Below, in pieces: positions 29,326-37,358 of a stretch of 64,000 bases of DNA. A model generated the notes under the pieces. That model made no database searches. It had not been told where the DNA came from and saw only the letters and a list, made by a program, of their open reading frames with translations. How positions within the stretch are numbered: position 1 is the stretch's first letter; every line of letters starts with the position of its first letter. Source of the stretch: Neomesorhizobium albiziae (GTDB lineage Bacteria; Pseudomonadota; Alphaproteobacteria; Rhizobiales; Rhizobiaceae); contig NZ_FOSL01000017.1 in the NCBI RefSeq assembly GCF_900114255.1, positions 1 to 64,000 on the forward strand, read 5' to 3'. Both the position numbers and the translations under genes were made by a program.

Positions 29326-30219
29326 CTAATGAATCCGCTCTAGCGGCATGCATGCCTCGCGTTCCATCTGCAACGTCGAGTGATGCAAATCGAACTTTTC
29401 GCGCAAGATCGCCTCGATCGCACGGCGCACTGTCTCAGCATCCGCTCCCTCGGCAAGCAAGGCATGGGCGGTCAGGGACGGTTGGCTTTGGGTGATCGCC
29501 CACAAATGTAAATCATGCACAGAGGCGACGCCTGGCACGGTTGCGATGGAGTTTTCCACCTCGTCCAGCTTCATGCCCGGCGGAACACCCTCGAGCAGAA
29601 TATTGATACATTCCTTGAGCAGCACCCAGGTGCGCGGGAAGACCATGAAGCCGATACCGACCGCCAACAGCGAATCGACCCACTGCCAGCCGGTCAGCCA
29701 GATGGCGGCGGCGCCAACGATGACCGCGACCGAGCCAAGCATGTCGGCCATAACTTCGAGGTAAGCGCCTTTCACATTAAGGCTCTTGTCCTTGTGGCCG
29801 GTCAGCAGCCGCATCGAGACGATATTGACGACGAGGCCGATGGCCGCGATCGTGAACATTCCGACCGACTGGATGTCCTGCGGCTCAGACAGCCGCTTAT
29901 AGGCCTCGTAGAGAATGTAGAAGGCGACGCCGAGCAGCAGCAGCGCGTTGAAAGCAGCCGCCAGTATCTCGAAACGGGCGTAACCGTAGGTACGCAGCAG
30001 GTCCGCCGGGCGGCGACCGAGATTGTTCGCCAGCAGCGCGATCACAAGCGCCGTCGCGTCGGTCAGCATGTGCGCAGCATCGGAAATCAGGGCAAGGCTG
30101 CCGGTGACGAGACCACCGATTACCTCTATCACCATGAAGGTGCCGGTCAGGCCCAGCGCCATCCAGAGCCGCGATACAGGCGTGTTCTGCATATCACCGT
30201 GATCATGGTCGCCGCTCAT
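29326..30219 (-). CDS. Cation diffusion facilitator, CzcD-like
   Basis: A 297-residue CDF exporter, which moves Zn, Cd or Co out of the cytoplasm against protons. Six helices and a soluble C-terminal domain are seen. TM2 carries the metal-site pattern SDAAHMLTDATAL (HxxxD). TM5 has YLEVMADMLGS, in which Glu stands where zinc-specific members often have His (HxxxD). A His-rich start (MSGDHDHGD) and C-terminal FDLHHSTLQMERE resemble CzcD. The start is 7 bases after a relic of the oxidoreductase stop codon, and a MerR-type promoter lies about 175 bases upstream. Cobalt, cadmium or zinc as substrate cannot be decided. Confidence 0.92.
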   Translation of the reverse strand: MSGDHDHGDMQNTPVSRLWMALGLTGTFMVIEVIGGLVTGSLALISDAAHMLTDATALVIALLANNLGRRPADLLRTYGYARFEILAAAFNALLLLGVAFYILYEAYKRLSEPQDIQSVGMFTIAAIGLVVNIVSMRLLTGHKDKSLNVKGAYLEVMADMLGSVAVIVGAAAIWLTGWQWVDSLLAVGIGFMVFPRTWVLLKECINILLEGVPPGMKLDEVENSIATVPGVASVHDLHLWAITQSQPSLTAHALLAEGADAETVRRAIEAILREKFDLHHSTLQMEREACMPLERIH

Positions 30220-30226
30220 GGTGTCC

Positions 30227-30313
30227 TCACGCAGATTGCGCCGCTGGATCCCGGGCGGCAGGTTTGATCAACACCTTGTTGTCGTGTACGGCGGCCCCGC
30301 CGTACTTCGAACG
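30227..30313 (-). pseudogene. Relic of the 3' end of the molybdopterin oxidoreductase gene
   Basis: Minus-strand translation reads YGGAAVHDNKV then LIKPAARDP and a TGA stop at 30229-30227. The intact oxidoreductase gene at 30649-32781 ends YGGAAVHDNKVWIRPAA. The two DNA stretches align over about 80 bases. The relic stop lies 7 bases before the CDF start codon, and in the second copy the intact oxidoreductase stop lies about 7 bases before the CDF relic start. This is what a tandem duplication across an oxidoreductase-CDF junction would leave. Confidence 0.82.
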
Positions 30314-30392
30314 TCCCCGGCCATTGTGTTTGTTTTGAAAGCCATGTCCGCCCATCGATCATCTCCGGGTCGTTCTGCATCTTCTCAAACAA

Positions 30393-30422
30393 ATATTAAA
30401 CCTCTAGTTGCTAGAGGAAAAA
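30393..30422 (-). promoter_or_regulatory. Predicted MerR-type promoter, copy 2
   Basis: The dyad cctctag-ttg-ctagagg (30401-30417) matches the copy at 29256-29274 in nearly every position, with surrounding sequence also alike (acaaatatt and the following A run). On the minus strand, TTTTTC (30422-30417) and TAATAT (30398-30393) enclose an 18-base spacer. It is the nearest promoter for the intact CDF gene at 30219. Both copies probably answer one MerR-type metal sensor encoded elsewhere. Confidence 0.7.
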
Positions 30423-30463
30423 GGACAATCGAATTGTTGCGACAGCATGACGCAGAGGCGGCG

Positions 30464-30568
30464 TCAATGAATGATCTCCAGCGGCACGCAGTGCTCGCGT
30501 TCCATCTGAAGCGTGGTGGTGCAGGTCGAACCTCTCTTGCAGATGTACCTCGATCGCCCGGCGTCTTC
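30464..30568 (-). pseudogene. C-terminal relic of a second CDF exporter gene
   Basis: Read on the minus strand in two frames, this gives EVHLQERFDLHH and, after a one-base frameshift, TLQMEREHCVPLEIIH followed by TGA. The intact CDF protein ends ILREKFDLHHSTLQMEREACMPLERIH. It is therefore the tail of a broken paralogue. The remainder of this copy is deleted or rearranged. Confidence 0.85.
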
Positions 30569-30604
30569 AGGTGGCGGAGGTCATAGGCGGCTTCGTCAGC
30601 GGGG
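30565..30604 (+). pseudogene. Inverted internal fragment of the CDF relic
   Basis: On the plus strand this short piece encodes VAEVIGGFVSG, matching VIEVIGGLVTG of TM1-TM2 in the intact CDF protein, but in the opposite orientation to the flanking relic pieces. DNA over about 40 bases aligns with the complement of 30100-30140. The relic thus suffered an inversion as well as a deletion. Confidence 0.7.
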
Positions 30605-30642
30605 GTATTCTCTATCTCCCCGTGCGCATAGTTGTCGCTAAT
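30601..30642 (-). pseudogene. N-terminal relic of the second CDF gene
   Basis: Minus-strand translation from 30642 gives ISDNYAHGEIENTP, aligning with MSGDHDHGDMQNTP at the start of the intact CDF protein; the initiator is now ATT. It lies about 7 bases after the intact oxidoreductase stop at 30649. With the pieces at 30464-30604 this accounts for the whole 30220-30648 spacer as duplication debris plus one promoter. Confidence 0.78.
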
Positions 30643-30648
30643 GGTGCC

Positions 30649-32781
30649 TCAAAGTCGAGTATGCGCCGTATCCGCCGCGGCGGGCCTGATCCACACCTTG
30701 TTGTCGTGGACGGCCGCCCCTCCGTAAGGCGCCGGCGCGTCGGCGCCGGTCAGCACGTTGATGCCCTCGCCGCGCTCATGGGCGCTGTTCGGCCAGATAC
30801 CTTCGGCGATGACCACGCCACGCTTGATGCCGTCGAACAGTTTCGCATGCAACACCACCTCGCCACGCGCGTTGCCGACCTCGACACGATCGCCGTCGGC
30901 CACTCGGAGCGCCGTTGCATCCTCAGGATGCAGCAAGAGTTCGGGGCGGACTTCCTTGGCTTTCGACACCGGCGTTTCGGCAAATGTCGAGTTCAAGAAG
31001 TTGCGCGCCGGCGAGGTCGCCAGCCTGAACGGATGTTCGTCATCTGCCACCTCGATCAGGTCGACATGATCGGGAAATTCCGGCAGGCTTTGATATGGCC
31101 CGAAAATGCCCATGCTTTTCGGCGGCTTGTTGGGTGCGATGCCGCCGTCCCACTGCGGTTTGAAGCGGAACTTGCCATCGGGATGGCCAAAACCCTTCAG
31201 GAAATGCGCGTCGTCGAAATCCGGCTGCAGGTCGGCCCAGCGCTCTTCCCTGAACGAATCGAAATCGCCGAGCCCCTTCTTCTGAAGCATCACATCGATG
31301 TGCTGGCGCTCGGTCATGCCGAAGCCCGGCAGGTGCGAAACACCCAGCCGTTTGCCGAGTTCCTCGATGACATAATGGTTGGTGCGCGGCCCCTCCGGCG
31401 GATCGATCAGCTTCGGCCCGAGCGTGATGTGCTGGTTGCCGCCTCCCTTGTAGATATCGTCATGCTCGAGGAACATCGTCGCCGGCAGCACCACATCCGC
31501 CACCTTGGCGGTGTCGGTCATGAACTGCTCGTGCACGCAGGTGAACAGGTCGTCGCGCAGGAAACCCCGTTTGACCAGCCGCTGCTCGGGCGCGACATTC
31601 ATCGGATTGGTGTTCTGGATCAGCAGCGCCGTCACCGGCGGCCCGCCATACAGCGCATCCTCGTGGTTCATCAGCACCGGGCCGATGCGCGAATGGTCGA
31701 GATAGCGGATGTTGGGGTCGCGAAAGCGCGTACCCTCCAGAAGCTCGCCGTTCAGCTTCAGCACACCCGAATTTGAATGAAACGCGCCGCCGCCTTCATA
31801 TTGCCAGCAGCCGGTCACCGCGGCCACCGAAAGGGCCGCGTGCATGTTCACCGAACCGTTGCGCTGGCGCGAAAAGCCGTAGCCCAGGCGGAAGAAGGTC
31901 TTCCTGGTCGTACCGATCAGCCGAGCAAAGGCCTCGATCTCCTCCACCGAAAGCCCGGTGATATCCGCCGCCCATTGCGGCGTCTTGTTCGCCAGATGCG
32001 CCTCAAGCCCCTTGGGATCGTCGGTATATTTTTCGAGATAGGCGCGGTCGGCCAGCTCTTCGCGGAACAGCACATGCATGACGGCGCAGGCCAGCGCGGC
32101 GTCGGTGCCGGGTTTCAGCACCAGGCCCATGTCGGCCTGCTTCATCGTGGCGTTTTCATAGATGTCGATGACGACGATCTTGGCGCCGCGCTCTTTTCTC
32201 GCCTTGATGGCATGGGTCATCACATTGACCTGCGTGACCACCGCATTGGTGCCCCAGATCACCACGCAATCGGATTTCGCCATTTCGCGCGGATCGCTGC
32301 CGCGCAGCGCGCCGGTGCCCATCACATAGCCGGTCCAGGCAAGGTTGGTGCAGATCGAGCCGAAGAAACCGGAATATTTCTTGGCGTGGCGCAGCCGCTC
32401 TATGCCATCGCGCTGCACCAGCCCCATCGTGCCGGCGTAGAAGTACGGCCACACCGTCTCCGAGCCGTATTTTTCTTCCGCCGCGACGAATTTTTCGGCG
32501 ACGAGGTCGAGGGCCGCCTCCCAGCTCGCTTCCTTCCAGTTTCCTTCGCCCTTGGCGCCGGAACGGATCAAGGGCTTCAGCAGACGGTCGGGATGATGCA
32601 CGCGGTCGGCATAGCGGGCGACCTTGGCGCAGACGACGCCAGCGGTGTAGCTGTTGCCCTTGGCGCCATGGATGCGGCCGATGGTCCTGCTGTCCAGCAG
32701 TTCGACATCGAGCGCACAGGTCGACGGGCAGTCGTGCGGACAGGCCGAATGGCCGATTCTGAGCTTGGTGTGCTGGTTCAT
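30649..32781 (-). CDS. Molybdopterin oxidoreductase (FeS/bis-MGD type)
   Basis: A 710-residue member of the DMSO-reductase superfamily. The N terminus has the [4Fe-4S] cysteine pattern ACPHDCPSTCALDV (residues about 13-26) with a fourth cysteine in VVCAKVARYADRVHHPDRL. A bis-MGD-binding central domain contains VIWGTNAVVTQVNV, and the C-terminal molydopterin dinucleotide-binding domain ends with VRGNARGEVVLHA-like sequence and YGGAAVHDNKVWI. There is no Tat signal, so it is cytoplasmic, like formate dehydrogenase H or biotin-sulfoxide-type enzymes. The substrate is unknown. ATG 32781 begins MNQHTKLRIGHSACP. MoaD and MoaE for its cofactor are encoded at 45651-46383. Confidence 0.9.
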   Translation of the reverse strand: MNQHTKLRIGHSACPHDCPSTCALDVELLDSRTIGRIHGAKGNSYTAGVVCAKVARYADRVHHPDRLLKPLIRSGAKGEGNWKEASWEAALDLVAEKFVAAEEKYGSETVWPYFYAGTMGLVQRDGIERLRHAKKYSGFFGSICTNLAWTGYVMGTGALRGSDPREMAKSDCVVIWGTNAVVTQVNVMTHAIKARKERGAKIVVIDIYENATMKQADMGLVLKPGTDAALACAVMHVLFREELADRAYLEKYTDDPKGLEAHLANKTPQWAADITGLSVEEIEAFARLIGTTRKTFFRLGYGFSRQRNGSVNMHAALSVAAVTGCWQYEGGGAFHSNSGVLKLNGELLEGTRFRDPNIRYLDHSRIGPVLMNHEDALYGGPPVTALLIQNTNPMNVAPEQRLVKRGFLRDDLFTCVHEQFMTDTAKVADVVLPATMFLEHDDIYKGGGNQHITLGPKLIDPPEGPRTNHYVIEELGKRLGVSHLPGFGMTERQHIDVMLQKKGLGDFDSFREERWADLQPDFDDAHFLKGFGHPDGKFRFKPQWDGGIAPNKPPKSMGIFGPYQSLPEFPDHVDLIEVADDEHPFRLATSPARNFLNSTFAETPVSKAKEVRPELLLHPEDATALRVADGDRVEVGNARGEVVLHAKLFDGIKRGVVIAEGIWPNSAHERGEGINVLTGADAPAPYGGAAVHDNKVWIRPAAADTAHTRL

Positions 32782-32893
32782 GGTCGGGAAACTAGCGGTT
32801 TTCCTTGCTTGCGTGTAGACGCGCCGTGCGAAAACCATTGTTACAGCCGACGAATTCGACAATCGGATTTTTCGCGGAGAGCAGGCATCCGAA

Positions 32894-33760
32894 ATGAACT
32901 ACCGCCACGCATATCACGCCGGAAATTTCGCCGATGTCGTCAAGCACACGGTGCTTGCCCGCATCGTCGACTATCTCAAGCTCAAGGCGAAGGCTTTCCG
33001 CGTCATCGATACCCATGCCGGCATCGGCTTCTATGACCTTTCGTCGGACGAGGCGCAGAAAACCGGCGAGTGGCGCGATGGCATCGGTCGCCTTGAGAGC
33101 GCCAGGCTCGAGCCGGAAATCACGAATCTTCTGAACCCCTTGCTTGATGCTGTTCATGCAATGAATCCGGAAGGAGGCGTGCGCTTCTACCCCGGTTCGC
33201 CGCTGATCGTGCGCCATCTCCTTCGCAAGCAGGACCGTCTGTCGGCGATCGAACTGCATCCGGCCGACGCCAGGCTTCTGAAGGAGCGCTTCGCCGGCGA
33301 CTTCCAGACGCGGGTGCTGGAGCTCGACGGCTGGCTGGCGCTCGGCGCCCATCTTCCGCCCAAGGAAAAGCGCGGGCTGGTGCTGATCGACCCGCCATTC
33401 GAGCGAGACGGCGAGTTCGACAGGTTGGTTGACGGGCTCGTCAAGGCGCACCGGCGCTGGCCAGGCGGCATTTATGCGCTCTGGTATCCCCTCAAGGACC
33501 GTGCCGCCGTCAACCGGTTCCGCACGGATCTCGCGCAGACCGGCGTTGCGAAAATTCTCGACATCCGTTTCGAGGTGCGCCCGCCCTCGCCCGAACCGAG
33601 GCTCGACGGCACCGGCATGATCGTCGTCAATCCACCGTTCAGGCTGGAGACCGAATTGCGCACGCTGCTGCCGGCGCTGAAGACGCTCCTGGCGGAAAGC
33701 CCGCATGCGCGGTGGGGCACGGAATGGATAGCCGGCGAGGCTGCTTCTCACGGCGAATAA
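32894..33760 (+). CDS. rlmJ: 23S rRNA (adenine-2030-N6)-methyltransferase
   Basis: A 288-residue SAM-dependent methyltransferase of the RlmJ family, modifying A2030 of 23S rRNA. The N terminus MNYRHAYHAGNFADVVKHTVL is diagnostic. The SAM site lies in FRVIDTHAGIGFYDL, and the catalytic motif DPPF is in LVLIDPPFERDGEFDRLV near residue 160. Monocistronic, divergent from the oxidoreductase gene with 112 bases between the starts. Confidence 0.95.
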   Translation: MNYRHAYHAGNFADVVKHTVLARIVDYLKLKAKAFRVIDTHAGIGFYDLSSDEAQKTGEWRDGIGRLESARLEPEITNLLNPLLDAVHAMNPEGGVRFYPGSPLIVRHLLRKQDRLSAIELHPADARLLKERFAGDFQTRVLELDGWLALGAHLPPKEKRGLVLIDPPFERDGEFDRLVDGLVKAHRRWPGGIYALWYPLKDRAAVNRFRTDLAQTGVAKILDIRFEVRPPSPEPRLDGTGMIVVNPPFRLETELRTLLPALKTLLAESPHARWGTEWIAGEAASHGE

Positions 33761-33772
33761 AGTCGGATTCGA

Positions 33773-34345
33773 TCAAATTTCCCGGCCTATTGCCCGGCAA
33801 AAAGCGGTCAGATCCTGCTTCACCGCCTCGGCCGGAATGCCGTTGCGCGAAAAACCCCACCACAAAAGCGCGCCCTGCCACTGGCCAGCAAGCAGCCGGC
33901 CGAGGTCGGGCCGCGCCCCGCTTGCATCGGCAAAGCACTGCCCCAGCGCATCGGCCAGGCGCTTGCCCCATTTGTCCCCGCGTGCCCGGAGCTCGGGGTT
34001 GCGAAGATCTTCACGCAACACCAGCAGGCCTTCGGCGTAGTTTTCGCCGGAGCCGAAATCGCCGGACAAGGTTACGAGGGTGGCGACCGCCCCCGCCGGC
34101 GTTTTCGGCTGTGTCGCGATTGCCGTCTCGGTGCGTTCGTCCAGCAGGTCCCACGCCCTGAGCAGCGCGGCATGCAGCAAGCCGTCGCGGGTTCCGAAGC
34201 GCTGCACCAGAGTGGGGCCGGAAAGCCCTGTTTCGCTGGCGGCGGCAGCGAAGGTAACGCCCTGCGGCCCCGAACGCCGCATCAGCGTCAGCACGCGGTC
34301 GAGCAGGTCGGTATCGGAAAGCGTTTTTTTGCGGGGCACTTGCAA
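33773..34345 (-). CDS. TetR-family transcriptional regulator
   Basis: A 190-residue repressor. The N-terminal helix-turn-helix is GVTFAAAASETGLSGPTLVQRFGTRDGLLHAALL near residues 25-58, the standard TetR pattern with the turn and a Gly-x-Tyr/Phe-like ending (QRFGTRDGL). The ligand-binding half is variable. It is divergent from the SDR gene with a 100-base AT-rich spacer, the classical layout of a TetR repressor and its target. Ligand unknown. Confidence 0.88.
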   Translation of the reverse strand: MQVPRKKTLSDTDLLDRVLTLMRRSGPQGVTFAAAASETGLSGPTLVQRFGTRDGLLHAALLRAWDLLDERTETAIATQPKTPAGAVATLVTLSGDFGSGENYAEGLLVLREDLRNPELRARGDKWGKRLADALGQCFADASGARPDLGRLLAGQWQGALLWWGFSRNGIPAEAVKQDLTAFCRAIGREI

Positions 34346-34445
34346 TCCAGAAAATAAGTGAATATTAGTTTATATATAGCATCATTGAAGGCATGACAAG
34401 CGTCCGGTTTCGCCGGCGGCCTGCTTTTTTCGCGAGGAGACGATC
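34346..34445. promoter_or_regulatory. AT-rich divergent promoter region (TetR / SDR)
   Basis: Bases 34350-34385 (aagtgaatattagtttatat and following) are much richer in A+T than the surroundings and are bracketed by the two start codons. This is where a TetR operator would be expected. I cannot identify a clean dyad, so no operator is claimed. Confidence 0.45.
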
Positions 34446-35357
34446 ATGAAACCACTGGAAGGAAAAGTTGCTCTTGTCACCGGCGGCACGCGTGGCGGCG
34501 GACGCGGCATCGCGGTCGAACTCGGCGCTGCGGGCGCCACCGTCTATGTCACCGGCCGCTCGACGCATGGCCGGAGATCGGAAATCAACCGGGCCGAAAC
34601 AATCGACGAGACCGCGGAGATCATCACAGCAGCCGGCGGCAAGGCGGTTCCCGTGCGTGTCGACCACCTCGAAAAGGAAGAGGTTCAGGCTCTGTTGGAA
34701 CGAATCCGCCGCGATCATGGCCGTCTCGACGTGCTGGTCAACGACATCTGGGGCGGTGAAAACCTGTTCGAATGGGACAAACCGGTCTGGGACCACAATC
34801 TCGACAACGGCCTGCGCATGCTGCGGCTCGCGATCGATACCCATCTGATCACTGCACACTATGCGCTGCCCCTGCTCATCGAACGTCCCGGCGGCCTGCT
34901 GGTCGAAGTCACCGACGGCACCCGCGCCTACAACGAGACGCATTACCGGCTGTCGGTCTTCTACGATCTTTGCAAGGTCGCGGCCGACCGCATGAGCTGG
35001 GCGCATGCGAAAGACCTGGAAAAGTACGGCTGCACGGCGCTCTCGATCACGCCGGGCTGGATGCGCTCCGAAATGATGCTCGAACACTACAACGTAACCG
35101 AAGCGACATGGCGCGACGCGATCGCAAACCAGCCCGATTTCGCCATTTCCGAAACGCCTCGTTTCGTCGGCCGTGCCGTGGCGGCACTCGCAGCCGACGA
35201 AGACAAGGCGCGCTGGAATGGCCAGTCGGTGTCGAGCGGCCAGATCGCCAAGGAATACGGCTTCGACGATGTCGATGGCTCGCGACCGGATTGCTGGCGC
35301 TACCTCCTCGAAGTGCGCGAGGCCGGCAAACCTTCGGACGTCACCGGCTACCGGTGA
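34446..35357 (+). CDS. SDR-family oxidoreductase (DHRS1-like)
   Basis: A 303-residue short-chain dehydrogenase. The dinucleotide motif is VTGGTRGGGRGIAVEL near residue 11, with TGR after strand two (TVYVTGRST) favouring NADP. The catalytic Ser/Tyr/Lys region is atypical: YRLSVFYDLCKVAADRM supplies Tyr-x3-Lys (YDLCK). The long C-terminal section (WNGQSVSSGQIAKEYGFDDVDGSRPD) matches the DHRS1-like group often annotated only as SDR oxidoreductase. The substrate is unknown. It is probably under control of the divergent TetR protein. Confidence 0.88.
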   Translation: MKPLEGKVALVTGGTRGGGRGIAVELGAAGATVYVTGRSTHGRRSEINRAETIDETAEIITAAGGKAVPVRVDHLEKEEVQALLERIRRDHGRLDVLVNDIWGGENLFEWDKPVWDHNLDNGLRMLRLAIDTHLITAHYALPLLIERPGGLLVEVTDGTRAYNETHYRLSVFYDLCKVAADRMSWAHAKDLEKYGCTALSITPGWMRSEMMLEHYNVTEATWRDAIANQPDFAISETPRFVGRAVAALAADEDKARWNGQSVSSGQIAKEYGFDDVDGSRPDCWRYLLEVREAGKPSDVTGYR

Positions 35358-35502
35358 CGTCGGAAGGCAGGGTCTTACCGCCGGTGGTCGCATCCGTCAT
35401 CGGCTTTTCCTTCTTGTGAGACCGACATTCACCGCCGTATTTCGCTGGTTCCAACGCTGAGCCGCATCATGTAGCGTCCGCGCAAATCACAGGAAGGGTG
35501 CG

Positions 35503-36804
35503 ATGAGTTTTTCCAGCATTTTTGCGCGCGTGGTGGCTTGGATCGGCGCTGGCGCGATATTTATCAGGCACCGGAGCGACGGTCCGCTGGAACAGGCGTT
35601 CGGCGCCGCCCCGAACATTCCCCCGGCAAAACCCCAGGGTATTCCGACGCTCAAAATGCCGACTGCGAAAGGCTGGGCCGCTGGCCAGACCCCGCTCGCC
35701 GCACCCGGCCTCAAGGTGAACGCCTTCGCGGCCGGCCTCAAGCACCCGCGCTGGATCCATGTCCTGCCAAATGGCGACGTGCTGACCGCCGAGGCGTTGA
35801 GCGAGCCGGGCGGCATCAGGTCCGCTTTCGACTACGCCATGCTCAGCACCATGAAGCGCGCCGCCGCTGTCGGCATCAGCCCCAACCGCATCACGCTGCT
35901 GCGCGACGCCGATGGCGACGGCGTCGCCGAAACCCGCGAAGCGTTCATGGACGGCCTGAACCAGCCGTTCGGCATGGCGCTGGTCGGCGAAGTTTTCTAT
36001 GTCGGCAACACCGATGGCGTGCTGGCCTTCCCCTACAAAGCGGGAGCCACCCGCATCGAAAACACGGGAGGCCGCAAGCTGGCCGATTTCAAGCCCGGTG
36101 GGCACTGGACGCGCAGCCTGCTGGCAAGCCCGGACGGGCGCAAGCTTTATGCCGGGGTCGGTTCGCTCAGCAACATCGCCGAAAAAGGCATGCAGGCCGA
36201 GGAAGGCCGCGCCTGTATCTACGAACTGGACCTGGAAACCGGTACGAGCCGCATCTTCGCCGCCGGCCTGCGCAACCCTGTCGGCCTTGCCTGGGAGCCG
36301 ACCACCGGCATCTTGTGGACGGTGGTCAACGAGCGCGACGGCCTCGGCGACGAGACGCCGCCCGACTACCTGACCTCGGTGAGCGATGGGGGCTTCTATG
36401 GCTGGCCTTATTGCTACTGGGGAAAAACCGTCGACGGCCGCGTGCCGCAGGATCCGGCACTGGTGGCAACGGCGCTGACGCCCGATTTCGCGCTTGGCGG
36501 CCACACCGCCTCGCTCGGCCTGTGCTGGATGCCGGCAGGCACCCTGCCCGGCTTCCCGGACGGCATGGTGATCGGCCAGCACGGTTCGTGGAACCGTAGC
36601 ACCTTGAGCGGCTACAGGATCGTCTTCGTGCCATTCGAGGACGGGCGCCCTTCCGGTCCGGCGCGCGATATCCTCACCGGCTTCCTGTCGCCCGACGAGA
36701 GGGCGTCCTACGGGCGGCCGGTGGGCGTGACCATCGGCCCGGACGGTTCTCTCTTGATTGCCGACGACGTCGGCGACGCGATCTGGCGGGTCACCGGCGC
36801 TTGA
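35503..36804 (+). CDS. PQQ-dependent sugar dehydrogenase / sorbosone dehydrogenase-like
   Basis: A 433-residue beta-propeller of the soluble glucose/sorbosone dehydrogenase family. Propeller landmarks include FAAGLKHPRWIHVLPNGDVLTAE, ITLLRDADGDGVAETREAFMDGLNQPFGMAL, NPVGLAWEPTTGILWTVVNERDGLGDE and a C-terminal LLIADDVGDAIWRVTGA. The N-terminal 25 residues (SIFARVVAWIGAGAIFIRH) form a weak membrane segment, probably a periplasmic anchor rather than a cleaved signal. Oxidation of aldoses to lactones is the family reaction, with PQQ as cofactor; whether this strain makes PQQ is not shown here. Confidence 0.9.
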   Translation: MSFSSIFARVVAWIGAGAIFIRHRSDGPLEQAFGAAPNIPPAKPQGIPTLKMPTAKGWAAGQTPLAAPGLKVNAFAAGLKHPRWIHVLPNGDVLTAEALSEPGGIRSAFDYAMLSTMKRAAAVGISPNRITLLRDADGDGVAETREAFMDGLNQPFGMALVGEVFYVGNTDGVLAFPYKAGATRIENTGGRKLADFKPGGHWTRSLLASPDGRKLYAGVGSLSNIAEKGMQAEEGRACIYELDLETGTSRIFAAGLRNPVGLAWEPTTGILWTVVNERDGLGDETPPDYLTSVSDGGFYGWPYCYWGKTVDGRVPQDPALVATALTPDFALGGHTASLGLCWMPAGTLPGFPDGMVIGQHGSWNRSTLSGYRIVFVPFEDGRPSGPARDILTGFLSPDERASYGRPVGVTIGPDGSLLIADDVGDAIWRVTGA

Positions 36805-36898
36805 CCCTCCCTCGGCATACCGCTTGACCGTTTAGCACTTCGCTAGCACATTGCTGTAACATCAGCGTTGAATCATCGCCGGCAACGGAGAGTTTGCC

Positions 36899-37342
36899 AT
36901 GAAACGTCTTGCCTCATTTGCCCTCACCGCTCTTGTTGCTGCCGGTGCCGCGGTTTTCGCCGAAGGCAAGGTTCTTGCCGCGGATCTGTCCACCGGCGTC
37001 TATGTCGAGGATCCCGGCATCTGTGGCCAGGCATGGGTGCTGAACACCATCAGCAAGCGTTTCGACTACCAGGTAAGGCACGTGCCGAACCTGCCGGACG
37101 TGTCGATCACCGATTTCCACCGCATCCACCAGAACGGATACCTGCCTGCGCAGGAACGCTGGCCGATCGGTCGGCGTTATTGCGGCGCCACCGTCGCGCT
37201 TTCCGACGGCGACCATCGTGACATCTGGTACCTGATCGAGGAAGGCCAGGGTTTTGCCTCGATCGGCGACAATGTCGAATTCTGCGTTGCCGGCTTCGAC
37301 CGCTGGATGGTCTACAACGGGCAGTGCCGCATCCTCAGGTAA
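36899..37342 (+). CDS. Secreted protein of unknown function
   Basis: A 147-residue protein with a signal peptide of about 27 residues (KRLASFALTALVAAGAAVFAEGK, then cleavage after VLA). The mature part has four cysteines (CGQAW, RYCGAT, EFCVAG, GQCRIL), likely two disulfides, and a conserved-looking core HRIHQNGYLPAQERWPIGRRYCGATVALSDG. I recall similar hypothetical proteins in Rhizobiales but no named family. It starts 95 bases after the dehydrogenase and 17 bases before the RNase T2 gene, so it is probably co-transcribed with the latter. Confidence 0.82.
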   Translation: MKRLASFALTALVAAGAAVFAEGKVLAADLSTGVYVEDPGICGQAWVLNTISKRFDYQVRHVPNLPDVSITDFHRIHQNGYLPAQERWPIGRRYCGATVALSDGDHRDIWYLIEEGQGFASIGDNVEFCVAGFDRWMVYNGQCRILR

Positions 37343-37358
37343 TTTTTCCGGACGGCCA

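Noticed and set aside
30571-31776. Plus-strand 401-codon frame beginning MAEVIGG
   Set aside because: It is antisense to the oxidoreductase. Only its first 11 codons are meaningful, as an inverted CDF relic.
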